Numbered from the stretch's first letter, positions 1-9,152 are shown. The stretch: DNA of 64,000 nucleotides from Acinetobacter sp. WCHA55 (GCF_002165305.2 NZ_CP032280.1:1-64000), one strand, 5' to 3'. Numbers and translations: made by a program. The notes: a model not told the origin generated them from the letters alone.

Positions 1-1272
1 AATTTCTTGCAAGTTAAATCCATCAATCATGTTGTAGCTTGAGGCCAATTGCTCTTTACCATAATTACTTACCAGTAAAGTTCTAATCTGCTCTTTCACC
101 ACATCCACGGCATGTACGGGCGCTAATTTAGCGTTGACAGTGATATTAAATGGCCGTTCCTGTGGCTCAATAAAAACAACGTTGCCATGTGAGTAAAGAT
201 TATCCGCAATGGCAATCAGCTGTTCAATTTCACTACAAATTAAGTCATATTCAGACGGGTTTTTAGGCACAACGGCCACAAACAAGTGGTTAATATGATT
301 AACACTTGAACCATAGTGCTGTTCATGAATCATTTCGTTCCAGACATTCAGGTAAAACGTTCGATTCATGAACTTTTTACGAACCAAGGCCTCAAAGTTA
401 CCCAAGAACACGGCGTTATCATCATGTGTCGGGTATGACGCTAAAAGTCGCATCTGATCAATAGACAAAGGGTTCGCCCCCATACGCACCACACCACCCG
501 CTTTAAAACGAATTGCCAGCTTTGCTTCATCTGCTGTATTGGCTTGCTGTAGCATGGCCTCTTTGAGTGTTGAGGCATCAACCTCACCGTATGTCTCAAG
601 TACCGTGATTTCTAGTTCGGTGTTTGCCTCAAGGGTTCGACCAAAACGCGCCGTGTCGCCAAATTCAAGCGTAATCTCGCGCAATGTGTCCGTTTTCAGG
701 ATAATGGCATAATCGCCAGCCTTGGTATTCATCCAGCGCGTGACAAAGTTATAGATATTACTATCCTGATCAACTGCAGTTAGGCTTACCAGTGACATAT
801 CTTCTTCAATATCAATCTTGAATTGATTGAATGGCAATGTCTCAATAATGGTCTTTTTCACCTTCCGCACTTGAGATTGTTCAGCCAGAACGTCAACTGA
901 CTCATTAGGCAAAACCTCAGCATTTTGTAAAAATTGCCATGGTCTGCCTTGTGCATCTTCAAAGACGCGACCACTGAGAATGGTTAAGCGCTGGGTACCG
1001 CGATTTGTAAGAGTAATGTAGTGCTGACACGGCGTACCCAGTGGCAAAATACCCTTGTTGCTTGCATCGGCCAGAATAGTGGCTTCACGGGACTTAATGA
1101 ACGGCTCAATCTCTGAGACTTCCACATCGCGTCCAATCTCAGCCAGCATATGCTGAATAGCGCTCATTGGGGCCGTAACCGTCGAATCCCCCGAAATATA
1201 ACGGGCATAAATATCTGGATATGCTTGTAATGCAATCAGTGTGACTTGTTTGATTTTATTTAATGACGGCAT
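1..1272 (-). CDS. Baseplate J-like / gp6-like baseplate wedge protein, partial
   Basis: The frame is open from an ATG at 1272 to the window edge, so the C-terminal end is missing and about 424 residues are visible. The start lies just after the stop of the upstream gene. The region around residues 60-115 has the layout of baseplate J/gp6 proteins: a helix, an A-S-N-K-G-I stretch, P-L-G-T, then beta-rich sequence with a 'SGRVFEDAQGRPW' turn. Known members join the contractile-tail baseplate to the sheath. The family call rests on pattern memory, so the gene is sure and the function probable. Confidence 0.65.
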   Translation of the reverse strand, partial: MPSLNKIKQVTLIALQAYPDIYARYISGDSTVTAPMSAIQHMLAEIGRDVEVSEIEPFIKSREATILADASNKGILPLGTPCQHYITLTNRGTQRLTILSGRVFEDAQGRPWQFLQNAEVLPNESVDVLAEQSQVRKVKKTIIETLPFNQFKIDIEEDMSLVSLTAVDQDSNIYNFVTRWMNTKAGDYAIILKTDTLREITLEFGDTARFGRTLEANTELEITVLETYGEVDASTLKEAMLQQANTADEAKLAIRFKAGGVVRMGANPLSIDQMRLLASYPTHDDNAVFLGNFEALVRKKFMNRTFYLNVWNEMIHEQHYGSSVNHINHLFVAVVPKNPSEYDLICSEIEQLIAIADNLYSHGNVVFIEPQERPFNITVNAKLAPVHAVDVVKEQIRTLLVSNYGKEQLASSYNMIDGFNLQEI

Positions 1273-1273
1273 A

Positions 1274-1591
1274 TTACACCCCTACCACTTCATTGCTGGT
1301 TTCTGTCTTAATTGGAATTAAAATTTCACCAATTTGAATATAAAATTGCTTTGTTTCAAAATTGACCTCTTCATGTGCGACTCTCAAATCGTTATCGCTT
1401 AATTGCTTGAGAATCGGCATATCCTCACGCATCCATTGCAATAAGGTATCCGCCGTGTCGTCGTCCATGGGGCGATTTAATAGCTCTTTAGGATTACGGC
1501 CATAGCTCACACCCACATAGCCGTTTGGCGGGGTCGCAAGCCAATGCTCAATCATCCTTTTGATGTCATCCGCACGAAAGATGTAATTCAT
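1274..1591 (-). CDS. Small protein, possible gp25/GpW-like baseplate component
   Basis: This 105-residue soluble protein ends one base before the ATG of the baseplate J-like gene and overlaps the upstream membrane-protein gene by 4 bases, so translation is probably coupled. It has a 'TPPNGYVGVSYGRNP' stretch near residues 20-34, loosely like the conserved turn of gp25-type baseplate proteins, which usually sit immediately before the J-like gene. No catalytic motif is visible. Position supports a baseplate role and sequence alone does not prove it. Confidence 0.6.
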   Translation of the reverse strand: MNYIFRADDIKRMIEHWLATPPNGYVGVSYGRNPKELLNRPMDDDTADTLLQWMREDMPILKQLSDNDLRVAHEEVNFETKQFYIQIGEILIPIKTETSNEVVGV

Positions 1592-1941
1592 TCAGCTCTC
1601 CAACGGCTGACAACAAAAATAGCCGACTCGTAATAAAACCGATCCTTAGTAAAAAACAGCATAATTACACTGAGAACAATGCCCGCCTCAAGATCAAACA
1701 CGCCCAAATCAAACAATAGGCGATAACCGCAAAACCAGACAAAAACCACTTGTACAAATAACCCAAACAGCAAAGAAATATAGTTGGTTATCTTTTTTTC
1801 AAACTGGTGATTAAATTGAGGGTGCAATCGAATGGCATAGAATTTTGAAGACAATCCACGGGCCAGCTGAAGCCGATCAAAAGCCCACTGCACAACAGCG
1901 ATGACCAGCACCACGGCGTAAACGATTTGAAGCCCATCCAT
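1588..1941 (-). CDS. Small integral membrane protein
   Basis: Three hydrophobic segments are visible at about residues 3-20, 52-75 and 83-98 of 117, with an arginine/histidine-rich stretch between the first two. The start is 2 bases after the stop of the coiled-coil gene upstream, and the end overlaps the next gene by 4 bases. A membrane protein inside a tail operon could be an inner-membrane injection or lysis-timing factor. I do not recognise the family and assign no function. Confidence 0.7.
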   Translation of the reverse strand: MDGLQIVYAVVLVIAVVQWAFDRLQLARGLSSKFYAIRLHPQFNHQFEKKITNYISLLFGLFVQVVFVWFCGYRLLFDLGVFDLEAGIVLSVIMLFFTKDRFYYESAIFVVSRWRAE

Positions 1942-1943
1942 AA

Positions 1944-2474
1944 TTAGGCCCCTTTCAGCGCTTTAAGTTCTTGATTTTTGCTCTCTATCAATGCCCGTTT
2001 TTGGTCAAGTTGCTCCCCAAGCTCTTTCAGTGTGTCACGGGCCTGTTGAATGCGTTTTTTAACCGTCGGCGCGGGCGCTTTGTCACGTGGAATGACCACA
2101 CGGGCCGACTGACGTTTGATGTTGAATTTCTCTTGATTGCCTTTCAGCTTTAGCGCTAGATCCTCTAAGCCAGCATTGAAGTCACTGAGCTTGTCGTAAT
2201 CCATCACTTTGGATAAGGGGATATTCTTATTGTTTAAAAATTGCTGAATAACATCACCATCCGTTCGTAGCACCAAGCTAATGGACTGGCCCTCTTCAAA
2301 ATTGAAGTTAAGCTTTTTAGTCGCCACACCAGCCTTGCGAACCATTTTATCGACGATAATCACCGCAACTTTTTGCTTAGTCGCTTTCTCTAAGGTTTCT
2401 TTGATTTGCTGTACAAATTCATGCTTTTCACTTAATTCACCCAGTACAAATTTTTTCGCCATGACATTGCTCAT
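1944..2474 (-). CDS. Unknown protein with C-terminal coiled coil
   Basis: The protein has 176 residues. Residues 1-110 look like a mixed alpha/beta domain. From about residue 130 there is a long charged helix rich in Lys, Gln, Glu and Leu that should form a coiled coil. The gene is the first after a terminator and a pair of GTTCATTT(G/A)AAC palindromes (2564-2592), so it probably has its own promoter. No family is recognised. Its position before the baseplate genes suggests a virion or assembly role, which is inference. Confidence 0.7.
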   Translation of the reverse strand: MSNVMAKKFVLGELSEKHEFVQQIKETLEKATKQKVAVIIVDKMVRKAGVATKKLNFNFEEGQSISLVLRTDGDVIQQFLNNKNIPLSKVMDYDKLSDFNAGLEDLALKLKGNQEKFNIKRQSARVVIPRDKAPAPTVKKRIQQARDTLKELGEQLDQKRALIESKNQELKALKGA

Positions 2475-2530
2475 TTATTCAGATTTAATATGTGTTCATT
2501 CTGAATCATTAGAAAAATGGCTTTTCGGCT

Positions 2531-2537
2531 TATTCCT
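2531..2537 (-). promoter_or_regulatory. AGGAATA intergenic motif
   Basis: On the minus strand the sequence reads TCAGGAATAAGCCGAAAAGC, matching the recurrent AGGAATA..GAAAAG element found between late genes. It lies about 60 bases upstream of the 2474 start. Function unknown. Confidence 0.4.
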
Positions 2538-2563
2538 GAGCTTAAAACTTGATATTTTTTATT

Positions 2564-2592
2564 GTTCATTTGAACATTATGTTCATTTAAAC
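2564..2592. repeat. Two 17-bp-phased palindromes (GTTCATTTGAAC, GTTCATTTAAAC)
   Basis: Copies start at 2564 and 2581, exactly 17 bases apart, as in the array before parA. The site lies upstream of the gene starting at 2474 and touches a terminator hairpin. It could be a partition-protein site or an operator. Confidence 0.6.
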
Positions 2593-2619
2593 AAAAACCC
2601 GCCAAAATAGCGGGTTTTT
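2593..2619. terminator. Bidirectional intrinsic terminator
   Basis: A short stem (ACCCGC/GCGGGT) is flanked by an A-run and a T-run on opposite sides, so it can stop transcription from either direction. It follows the gene ending at 2637. Confidence 0.75.
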
Positions 2620-2636
2620 GAGCTATAAACGCCGTG

Positions 2637-3404
2637 TTAAACGTTTAGTTTGCTGGCTTTCTTCATTGAGCGCACACGGCGCTTAATTGCACTTGAAGAA
2701 CTTGCTTTGACACGGGCTTTCTTCAGCGCTGAACGTTGTTTAGCACTGAGTTTCACACGGCCAGATACACGCTTATTCACAATAGCGACTTTACCGTTAC
2801 GAATCGCCTTAACCGCTTTGTAAACGACTTTGCCGAACTTACCCGACTTAGTTGTTGTCTTACCTAAAGACACGCCGTCCAGCATAGTATCGCCGTCGTC
2901 TTGCGCTTCGCCGTAGACAAATAAATCGATAAACTCTTCAAGGTCGTCACCTGTCGGCAAGGTCGATTCTACAAGTTCACACGCGCTTTCAATTGCTTCA
3001 TCTGCTTCCGACTCTTCACTGAAGATAGTTGCAATTAATTCATCGGATACACCAAGCGACGCGAAAGCATCTTGTACGTTCGCAATCAGAATATCCAAGG
3101 TCGCTTGATCGGCCTCAAACTCTTCATCGTCGGCATCAGACGCAAAGCCAGACAATAATGCATCTAAGCGATCCGACGGCAATTCATCTTCACCAAGATC
3201 ATTCTCAATGATTGAATCCACCAAGACCAAGACCAGCATTAACGCCATTTTACGCACGCTTTGAATCTCTGCATTCAAAGCAGATGCATTGCTTTCTTGA
3301 ATATCTAGGTTTTCTACAACCTGAACTGCCTGACCTGAAGCACTATCAAGCATTTCTGTTTTTTTTAACTCACCCAAAAATGGGAGAATATGACCGTTCA
3401 TCAT
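2637..3404 (-). CDS. Acidic/basic two-part protein, likely virion component
   Basis: The ATG at 3404 is preferred over the longer open frame because AAGGA lies 8 bases before it. The protein has about 255 residues. The first 160 or so are strongly acidic with many Glu and Asp. The last 55 are very basic with Lys/Arg/Ser runs. Such a tail could contact DNA or an acidic partner, and the halves could neutralise each other. It sits directly downstream of the sheath-like gene. I do not recognise a family. A scaffold, tail-tube or DNA-packaging accessory role is possible. Confidence 0.7.
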   Translation of the reverse strand: MMNGHILPFLGELKKTEMLDSASGQAVQVVENLDIQESNASALNAEIQSVRKMALMLVLVLVDSIIENDLGEDELPSDRLDALLSGFASDADDEEFEADQATLDILIANVQDAFASLGVSDELIATIFSEESEADEAIESACELVESTLPTGDDLEEFIDLFVYGEAQDDGDTMLDGVSLGKTTTKSGKFGKVVYKAVKAIRNGKVAIVNKRVSGRVKLSAKQRSALKKARVKASSSSAIKRRVRSMKKASKLNV

Positions 3405-3415
3405 AGGTTTGTTCC

Positions 3416-4750
3416 TTATCGTGTCACTGCTGTTTTTAAGTAAATTACACGGCCCGCGCCTTGTGGACGGTACGCGCATTCAAGATCAATTTTGTCGTCT
3501 GGACTGGCTTCATTTGGCGTAATGCTTAGCTGGAAAAAACCCCCTAGTTCTTGTGATTTGCGCAATAACGGACGGGTTTTGGTCGTGCATGACTCAAGAA
3601 AGCGTTTTGCTTCTTTGGTCGCGTCATCAATCGTTCCATCTATATCTTTGAGCATGTGACGCTTACAGATTTCCTTTAAGCGATTATCAATAAACATGGA
3701 AATTTCACTTGCGTTTGCCAGCTTCAGAACACTGGTGTTATCGCCGTAGCCTGTTAATACGTCGTTAAGAATGAAGCGAATCCCTTGAGGGAATCGCTCA
3801 CGCTTCACAATGTTAATTTGCGCACGCGCCAGACGTTTAAGGGCCTGATCATTCAGCACCAAGTCGGGGGCTTGTTGAATACCAATAAAGCTAAATGGAA
3901 AATCAAATCCCGCAATCGGACGGTGAATGGCTGGAATACCCTGAGCATTCACATTCGCTTGACGTTTTAAGTAGTGGGCCAACAAAACACCACCACAATA
4001 ACGCGGTACCTTTTTACCTTTTAAGCCCACGGCGTTAATCGGTCGGGCGATAATGGGTGCCCAAATGAACATGACATGCATATTAAATGCATTTAGATCA
4101 TTTGCTGTTTCAATGGCTTGATCTAGCGTTAATGTTGGATCTAACTCCACAATTAAACGCACACCCAAACGTGTTGCAATACGGGTCATTTCTGTGAATT
4201 GAGAAAGGTCATCGCCCAATTGCATATACATGACGGTAGGCTGATCATCTTGCGTTGTCACCAAGTCATATAACTCTTTGACATCGCCCGCCGTGCCCGC
4301 TGGGATAGTTGCACTTTCAACATTACGGGCAATACTATTCATTTTGTTGTAGTAAAACTGATCTGACATCATATCGATAATGTCTGCATCGATTTCATTT
4401 TCTGTGATAACTAGCTCTACATTGTCGAAGTCTTCAAGTGCATTCATCACAGCGACAATAGAATTGGTCTGGTTTTCATCACTGACCAGCATACCGCTAA
4501 CGCTATAAACAACGTCATCTGTATCTCGATCAAAGAATTTCAGATTCAAGCTATGTTCTGCCAGCTCGTTGTTGATATTTTCAATCTGATTAACCGATAC
4601 CAGTAGATAAACCGCAGGGTCTAAGACGTTCGCCAGTGAAAATAAAAGCGTAATAAGCGGGGGACTATCAAAATCAGCGTTGTCCAGCTGACTTGCAGTT
4701 AAAAGCACCACACCGTCTTGCTCAGTAATTACTAAAGCATAATCAGTCAT
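3416..4750 (-). CDS. Contractile tail sheath-like protein
   Basis: The 444-residue protein has the outline of the middle and C-terminal domains of tail sheath proteins: a domain around residues 225-330 with 'WAPIIARPINAVGLKGKKVP', a 'GGVLLAHYLKRQ' helix and a loop naming the insertion of an Ala/Pro-rich strand, then a compact alpha/beta C-terminal domain ending in beta strands (about 400-444). Sheath proteins polymerise around the tail tube and contract on infection. It follows the repeat-linker gene by 3 bases. The sheath identity is by layout, not by search. Notably the usual sheath N-terminal signature is better matched by the two short genes at 45.7-47.2 kb. Confidence 0.6.
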   Translation of the reverse strand: MTDYALVITEQDGVVLLTASQLDNADFDSPPLITLLFSLANVLDPAVYLLVSVNQIENINNELAEHSLNLKFFDRDTDDVVYSVSGMLVSDENQTNSIVAVMNALEDFDNVELVITENEIDADIIDMMSDQFYYNKMNSIARNVESATIPAGTAGDVKELYDLVTTQDDQPTVMYMQLGDDLSQFTEMTRIATRLGVRLIVELDPTLTLDQAIETANDLNAFNMHVMFIWAPIIARPINAVGLKGKKVPRYCGGVLLAHYLKRQANVNAQGIPAIHRPIAGFDFPFSFIGIQQAPDLVLNDQALKRLARAQINIVKRERFPQGIRFILNDVLTGYGDNTSVLKLANASEISMFIDNRLKEICKRHMLKDIDGTIDDATKEAKRFLESCTTKTRPLLRKSQELGGFFQLSITPNEASPDDKIDLECAYRPQGAGRVIYLKTAVTR

Positions 4751-4753
4751 AGA

Positions 4754-5374
4754 TTAACCCTCTACTTTGAAGCGCTTACGATCACGGTTGAAGTTATTGA
4801 TTTGCGCAAAATTACCCATAGCCAGCTGTTTCTGGCGTGGATTTGCATAATCAATGACAACGGTACCGTCTTTCGGGATCGTGCGATTTGTCACTTGGCA
4901 CATGGTTTTTTGACCGTAGTTTGTGACACGTAATTGCAACGGGCCAAGTGCGACAACTTCCGCTTGATCTACAACCGTGCTTTCTGGCGCATCTGCGGTC
5001 GTTTCAGCGGGTTTTTCGGCTCCCGCTGGTGCTTGAGTGTCCGCCGTGCTTTCAGCATCAGCTGGCGCATCTGAGACTGGTTGATCACCTTCTTTTAAAG
5101 TGCTCTTTTCAGTCGTATCACCCGCACCTTCAGCCAAAGTTGGTTCATCGCCTACCACTGGCGCTTGGCCGTCCGCAGTTTCAGCACCCGATTGCTCGGT
5201 TTTGTCTTCGCCTTCAGTGCTTTCTGGCGCATCCGCTGTCTTTTCAGCGGGTTTTTCGGCTCCCGCTGGCGTTTGAGACGCTTCCGCCTCTGCTTGTTGT
5301 TTTGCCAATGCCTCAGCTTCCGCTTTTAGCTCTGCCTTGGTCTTCTTTGCTGTTGTTTTACTTGCTGTAGTCAT
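4754..5374 (-). CDS. Virion-cluster protein with Ala/Glu/Pro repeat linker
   Basis: The ATG at 5374 is preferred because GGTGA lies upstream and the longer frame runs back through a hairpin. Residues 1-130 are low complexity, rich in Ala, Glu, Thr and Pro, with a near-perfect repeat of 'PAGAEKPAE.TADAPEST' at about 38-55 and 115-133. Residues 150-206 form a compact, probably beta-rich domain ('LRVTNYGQKTMCQVTNRTIP'). It lies between the major capsid and sheath-like genes. It could be a head decoration or head-tail joining protein on a long flexible arm. No family is recognised. Confidence 0.7.
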   Translation of the reverse strand: MTTASKTTAKKTKAELKAEAEALAKQQAEAEASQTPAGAEKPAEKTADAPESTEGEDKTEQSGAETADGQAPVVGDEPTLAEGAGDTTEKSTLKEGDQPVSDAPADAESTADTQAPAGAEKPAETTADAPESTVVDQAEVVALGPLQLRVTNYGQKTMCQVTNRTIPKDGTVVIDYANPRQKQLAMGNFAQINNFNRDRKRFKVEG

Positions 5375-5402
5375 GATTTTCACCAATACAAAGTTTAAAG
5401 AA

Positions 5403-5428
5403 TGGGTGATGTGCGAACACACCACCCA
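5403..5428 (-). terminator. Hairpin terminator between capsid and linker genes
   Basis: The stem TGGGTGGTGTG pairs with CACATCACCCA around a TTCG tetraloop on the minus strand, followed by TTCTTT. It lies 30 bases before the 5374 start. Confidence 0.6.
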
Positions 5429-5440
5429 GATAGCGCAGAA

Positions 5441-7336
5441 TTAAGCAACAGCGGTGGTTAATGACTTCGGAAGGTTCATTACTTTGAGTAGTGCAACCTG
5501 ACTACCAAAACGCTTGTTTTTGTTCATCTGACACGCTTGGCGGGTATAGAATTGAACACCTGATTCAAACGCTACAGCACGGACATCATCAGTCACAACT
5601 GGCACGGCGATATGACCGACAAACACTGATTTTGCTGACTCAGCACTACGCGCAACAATCAGCGCTTCAGCGAATGCGACAGTAACACCACCCACATCTG
5701 TTTCACCGTCTTCAAGTACACCAAGATCGGTCGGCAAGTAGTAGAAATTATCTGAACCACGTGAACCGATACGCACGATGTTGTTTGGGGCACCAAGGGT
5801 TAAACCTGTTGGAATGAAATTGGTATCGTCCGCAAGGATCTTCATTAACGTGCCTAACTGACCTGACACATAAACATCGAACCCAGCTGGCGCATGTTGT
5901 GATTTTTCGATAATGCGACGTTTAGAGTCTTCAATCGCTGGTAGGATTTCAGACGCAATTGCAGACGTATTGTTAAATGCCTGTGTCATATCTGAACCAC
6001 GGCTTAAATCCACGGCGCGATATGTGCCTTGACCAATTGCACGTGAACGCGCTTGGCTTAATAAGCGAACGTTTTGTTCAAGCATGAGCTTAGAAATCAC
6101 CACCGCGACGAATGCTGAACGCATATCTACGCCCAGTTCATTCTGCATTTGCGTCAATGCATCAATAGACGCTGTATAGGTTGCACGAATGCCGTATGCT
6201 GAAATACTTGAGTAATCAAGCTTCGCATCTACAGACGGGGCCGTTAAGACTGGCTGGCCATTACCATCCTTCAATTCATAGTTTGCAACGACATGAGCAA
6301 TAGCCTTGGCACCCGCTGGCAATGCTTTATCTAGGGTGAAAGTCACTGTGTCCGTATCTAAATTAACGGTACCGCTAACCAATTTATAGGCTTGACCTTC
6401 ATACTCAAAGTCACCCAAATCAATTGAGCGAAGTTGAACGCTACCCGTTACTTGACCACCCATACCACGGGATTGATCACCTTCAAATACTGGAATACCG
6501 CCAATCGTGATTAATGTTGCATCACCCACCATCGGCAAACGACCAGATGTATCATCTGGAACCAAAGTTTCTTTATCAGAACGGCGATATGCTTTGACTG
6601 TAAACGTGGTTTGATCAGCCGATGTCATGGCTAAACGGTGAATCGCATCAAAGTATTGCGCACCCGCATTTGCACCATCTAAGAAGTCATGCGCACCCAT
6701 TTGGCCGTATGCATTTTTAGACACTTGGCGGACATAAACCAATGGTACGGTCTGTGTACCTTTAGGGTTAGGAAGATAAGCTACAATCGGCAATGCATTC
6801 GCAATAGTCGTTGCAATTGTGACCATCGCTAGTGCTGGCACTTCCGCCACGTGTGAAGATTGACCTGAAGAAACGCTGTCCACGAAAAACTCTTTCGCTG
6901 ACTGGTTGCCCGTTTTCGCAGAATCATAAACACCTTGGGTATTCGCACCTGTTAAGCCGTCATAGAGCAAAGCGCCGTTATTTAACGCAGATGCAACCAA
7001 GGCAGGGCTTGGCATATCACCACCATTACGATTTCGGTAAGCTTTAATACCCGTCGCAACTGAGTCTAAAATGCCATTAAATGACTTTGAACCGTCTGGC
7101 TGTTTTTTGCCTTCTAGCGCCTTTTCAATCGTTAAAAGCGCACTCGGCATAAACACCGCTTTATCTGAATTAGATTCTTTTGCATTTGCAACGATAGAAT
7201 CGAACTGAGTGCCATAAGTCACGGCGTTATTTTGTGGTTTATTGCCAAAGTCCATAAGGCTCATGAACTTCGCTGTTAAAGCAATTTCTTGGCCTTGTAA
7301 TTTTACCGCGTCTGCTACCGCTTTTTGATCATACAT
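5441..7336 (-). CDS. Major capsid protein (probable HK97 fold)
   Basis: The protein has 631 residues and starts at an ATG preceded by AAGGAAA. Residues 160-260 carry hydrophobic strands and the 'LPNPKGTQTVPLVYVRQVS' pattern seen near the N-terminal arm of large-phage capsid proteins. Residues 390-600 show alternating helices and strands with 'SRAIGQGTYRAV' and 'VFVGHIAVPVVTDDVRAVAFESG', like the A-domain of capsid proteins. Its size, isolation by terminators on both sides and place between assembly and tail genes fit the most abundant virion protein. The N-terminal 100 residues may be a cleaved prodomain. Confidence 0.65.
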   Translation of the reverse strand: MYDQKAVADAVKLQGQEIALTAKFMSLMDFGNKPQNNAVTYGTQFDSIVANAKESNSDKAVFMPSALLTIEKALEGKKQPDGSKSFNGILDSVATGIKAYRNRNGGDMPSPALVASALNNGALLYDGLTGANTQGVYDSAKTGNQSAKEFFVDSVSSGQSSHVAEVPALAMVTIATTIANALPIVAYLPNPKGTQTVPLVYVRQVSKNAYGQMGAHDFLDGANAGAQYFDAIHRLAMTSADQTTFTVKAYRRSDKETLVPDDTSGRLPMVGDATLITIGGIPVFEGDQSRGMGGQVTGSVQLRSIDLGDFEYEGQAYKLVSGTVNLDTDTVTFTLDKALPAGAKAIAHVVANYELKDGNGQPVLTAPSVDAKLDYSSISAYGIRATYTASIDALTQMQNELGVDMRSAFVAVVISKLMLEQNVRLLSQARSRAIGQGTYRAVDLSRGSDMTQAFNNTSAIASEILPAIEDSKRRIIEKSQHAPAGFDVYVSGQLGTLMKILADDTNFIPTGLTLGAPNNIVRIGSRGSDNFYYLPTDLGVLEDGETDVGGVTVAFAEALIVARSAESAKSVFVGHIAVPVVTDDVRAVAFESGVQFYTRQACQMNKNKRFGSQVALLKVMNLPKSLTTAVA

Positions 7337-7412
7337 AGTGGTTTCCTTAATTTGCCGAAAATGGCGAACCTATGCACCTATTTTGAAGAACTGAAAAAAC
7401 CCTAAAAATGAA

Positions 7413-7419
7413 TATTCCT
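7413..7419 (-). promoter_or_regulatory. AGGAATA intergenic motif before capsid gene
   Basis: The minus strand reads CTAGGAATATTCATTTTTAG, 75-80 bases upstream of the capsid start and just downstream of a terminator. Its place between a terminator and a start codon fits a late promoter or RNA-processing signal. Confidence 0.45.
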
Positions 7420-7424
7420 AGCAA

Positions 7425-7450
7425 CAAAAAAGCCCTTTGAATCAAGGGCT
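7425..7450 (-). terminator. Intrinsic terminator upstream of capsid gene
   Basis: An AGCCCTT...AAGGGCT stem is followed on the minus strand by a run of T. It ends transcription of the gene at 7495-8058. Confidence 0.8.
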
Positions 7451-7494
7451 AATGTCTTTTTTCGTAAAAACCAGTATTTACGCGGGTTTTTCGC

Positions 7495-8058
7495 TTATTT
7501 AATGAAATCCTCTTGGTTTTTGAATGGATCTAGGTGCATCAAACTATCTCGAATATTTAATACATATGTCTCGCCGTGGTGTGCATGTAGGCTCTGGCCC
7601 GTTGCACCGACGCACTCCACCCATTTAATTAAGTCCTCTTCAATCACCAGCGCAAAAACATCCCCCTTTTGAGGCTTCCAATCTGGCGTATTGACCAGCA
7701 TTTTTCGGTGTGAGCCGTAGTCATCCAAATTAAACGGCTCAATTTGCGCATATAGGATTGCTTCACCGCTATTGATGTCGTCCCCATCGCTATGCATGGA
7801 ACCGCCTGAAAACTTATCAAATAACACCATGGCATAACCTTGCTCGGCATACTCTGTTGCATGCTCTTCATGGTCACTGAGCACCATACCACCTTCCCAA
7901 ACGGTTTCCTCACGGCTTTCACCAGCAACCGCTGGCACCACACTACGGCGAAATACATAACTTGAGACTGCTGATTGACTGGTCAAAACAATTGACCGTG
8001 ATGCAACACGACGGCCTTCAGCAACACGATTTGCAACGGGATTAACGGGCTTTAACAT
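7495..8058 (-). CDS. Unknown virion-cluster protein
   Basis: The 187-residue protein has a basic N-terminus (residues 1-25), a beta-rich middle and several His residues ('LHAHHGE' near residue 158). It follows the SWIM/SHOCT gene by 11 bases and is closed by a strong terminator before the capsid gene. Known phage order puts head decoration or maturation factors here. No family is recognised, so the role is inferred from place only. Confidence 0.65.
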   Translation of the reverse strand: MLKPVNPVANRVAEGRRVASRSIVLTSQSAVSSYVFRRSVVPAVAGESREETVWEGGMVLSDHEEHATEYAEQGYAMVLFDKFSGGSMHSDGDDINSGEAILYAQIEPFNLDDYGSHRKMLVNTPDWKPQKGDVFALVIEEDLIKWVECVGATGQSLHAHHGETYVLNIRDSLMHLDPFKNQEDFIK

Positions 8059-8069
8059 TTTTTCACCTA

Positions 8070-9152
8070 TTATTTTTTACTGAGCACGGCGTATTCTGCA
8101 TCGGTCAAAATACCTTGTTCATGCAGGGCTTTAAGCTTGGCAAGCGCTTGATGCTTGGTTTCTTGTTCTTTCTGTACACGTAGCAACCTTTGCACCGCTT
8201 GCTTGGCTTTGGCCTCAATTTTCGCCACTTCTGCATTTAAATTAGGGCTAATGGTATTGCGCTTGGTGTTTGCCTTCACGATTTGCTCGGACAACATGCG
8301 CGACATTTCATTTTTACTGGTTTTGTACTTGGCCCCGACTTGCTTGGTGCGCTCTTTTTCCAAGGCCATAGACAAATAATGACGGCCTGCTTGTGACTTA
8401 ATCCAGTGCATCGTCCGTAAAATATGCTTACACGCAACACCCGTCATATTGGGGTTACGAATTTTAGGGAAACCGCCCTCTTTACGGCCCAGTACCGTGC
8501 CAGCAACGGTATTTAAATAACGGAACCAGAAATTAAAACGGCCACAATCACACTCAAACTTCACACGGCCCTTAGATAGCCTGTTTTGCACCGTGGTCGC
8601 CTTTACGCGGTCTGGGTGAAACACCAGCTCATTGAAGGCTAAAAATTCAACCTGTACATGGTGATAGCGTGGGCCTTTCGGATTCTTCTCAAGCCCTTCA
8701 CGGCTTGCATTTGTGGTGAAATGAACCAAGTTCCCTACGCGCCGTGCGGGAATAGCAACATGAATTTGCTGATTGGCACGGTCAATATCCTCTTGGCGAC
8801 TCAGTGAAATCACCTGATCAACCGTAATACCGCCCTTATAGGCCTGTTGCATCTGCTTAACGTTTTCAGCAAATGCATGTAAATCAGCTTTAGTTAGTAC
8901 ACGGGTTTCACCTTCAGGCATGTTTAAGGTCGTGCGCAAGGCCCGCTTAAAATCATAATCACCTGAAATATCTTGCGGTCGTAAAAATGTCGGTAGACTG
9001 CCCTTTTTATCGGCTTTGCTTTCGCGCTCTTCTTCTGCCCACTTACGTTGCCTCTGGGCCTCTCTTTGGCGCTGTTTCAGGTCTTTGCCTATACCACCGC
9101 GTAAAAGGGCCTCACGTAGTTCATCGGGCTTAAATTGATCATCTTTAAGCAT
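8070..9152 (-). CDS. SWIM-type zinc-motif protein with SHOCT-like tail
   Basis: The 360-residue protein has a highly charged N-terminus (1-50, coiled coil). A CDC...CKH motif at about residues 199-243 matches the CxC..CxH pattern of SWIM zinc domains, although the central loop is long. A basic helical region follows, ending in 'LAKLKALHEQGILTDAEYAVLSKK' split here as a SHOCT-like hairpin (last 24 residues). SWIM domains bind DNA or protein, and SHOCT motifs promote oligomer assembly. The start overlaps the upstream gene by 8 bases. In a head-gene cluster it may be a scaffold or internal head protein, which is inference. Confidence 0.65.
   Translation of the reverse strand: MLKDDQFKPDELREALLRGGIGKDLKQRQREAQRQRKWAEEERESKADKKGSLPTFLRPQDISGDYDFKRALRTTLNMPEGETRVLTKADLHAFAENVKQMQQAYKGGITVDQVISLSRQEDIDRANQQIHVAIPARRVGNLVHFTTNASREGLEKNPKGPRYHHVQVEFLAFNELVFHPDRVKATTVQNRLSKGRVKFECDCGRFNFWFRYLNTVAGTVLGRKEGGFPKIRNPNMTGVACKHILRTMHWIKSQAGRHYLSMALEKERTKQVGAKYKTSKNEMSRMLSEQIVKANTKRNTISPNLNAEVAKIEAKAKQAVQRLLRVQKEQETKHQALAKLKALHEQGILTDAEYAVLSKK

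Noticed and set aside
4948..5370. Plus-strand 140-codon frame in the repeat-linker gene
   Set aside because: It is a shadow of the Ala/Glu/Pro repeats on the opposite strand.
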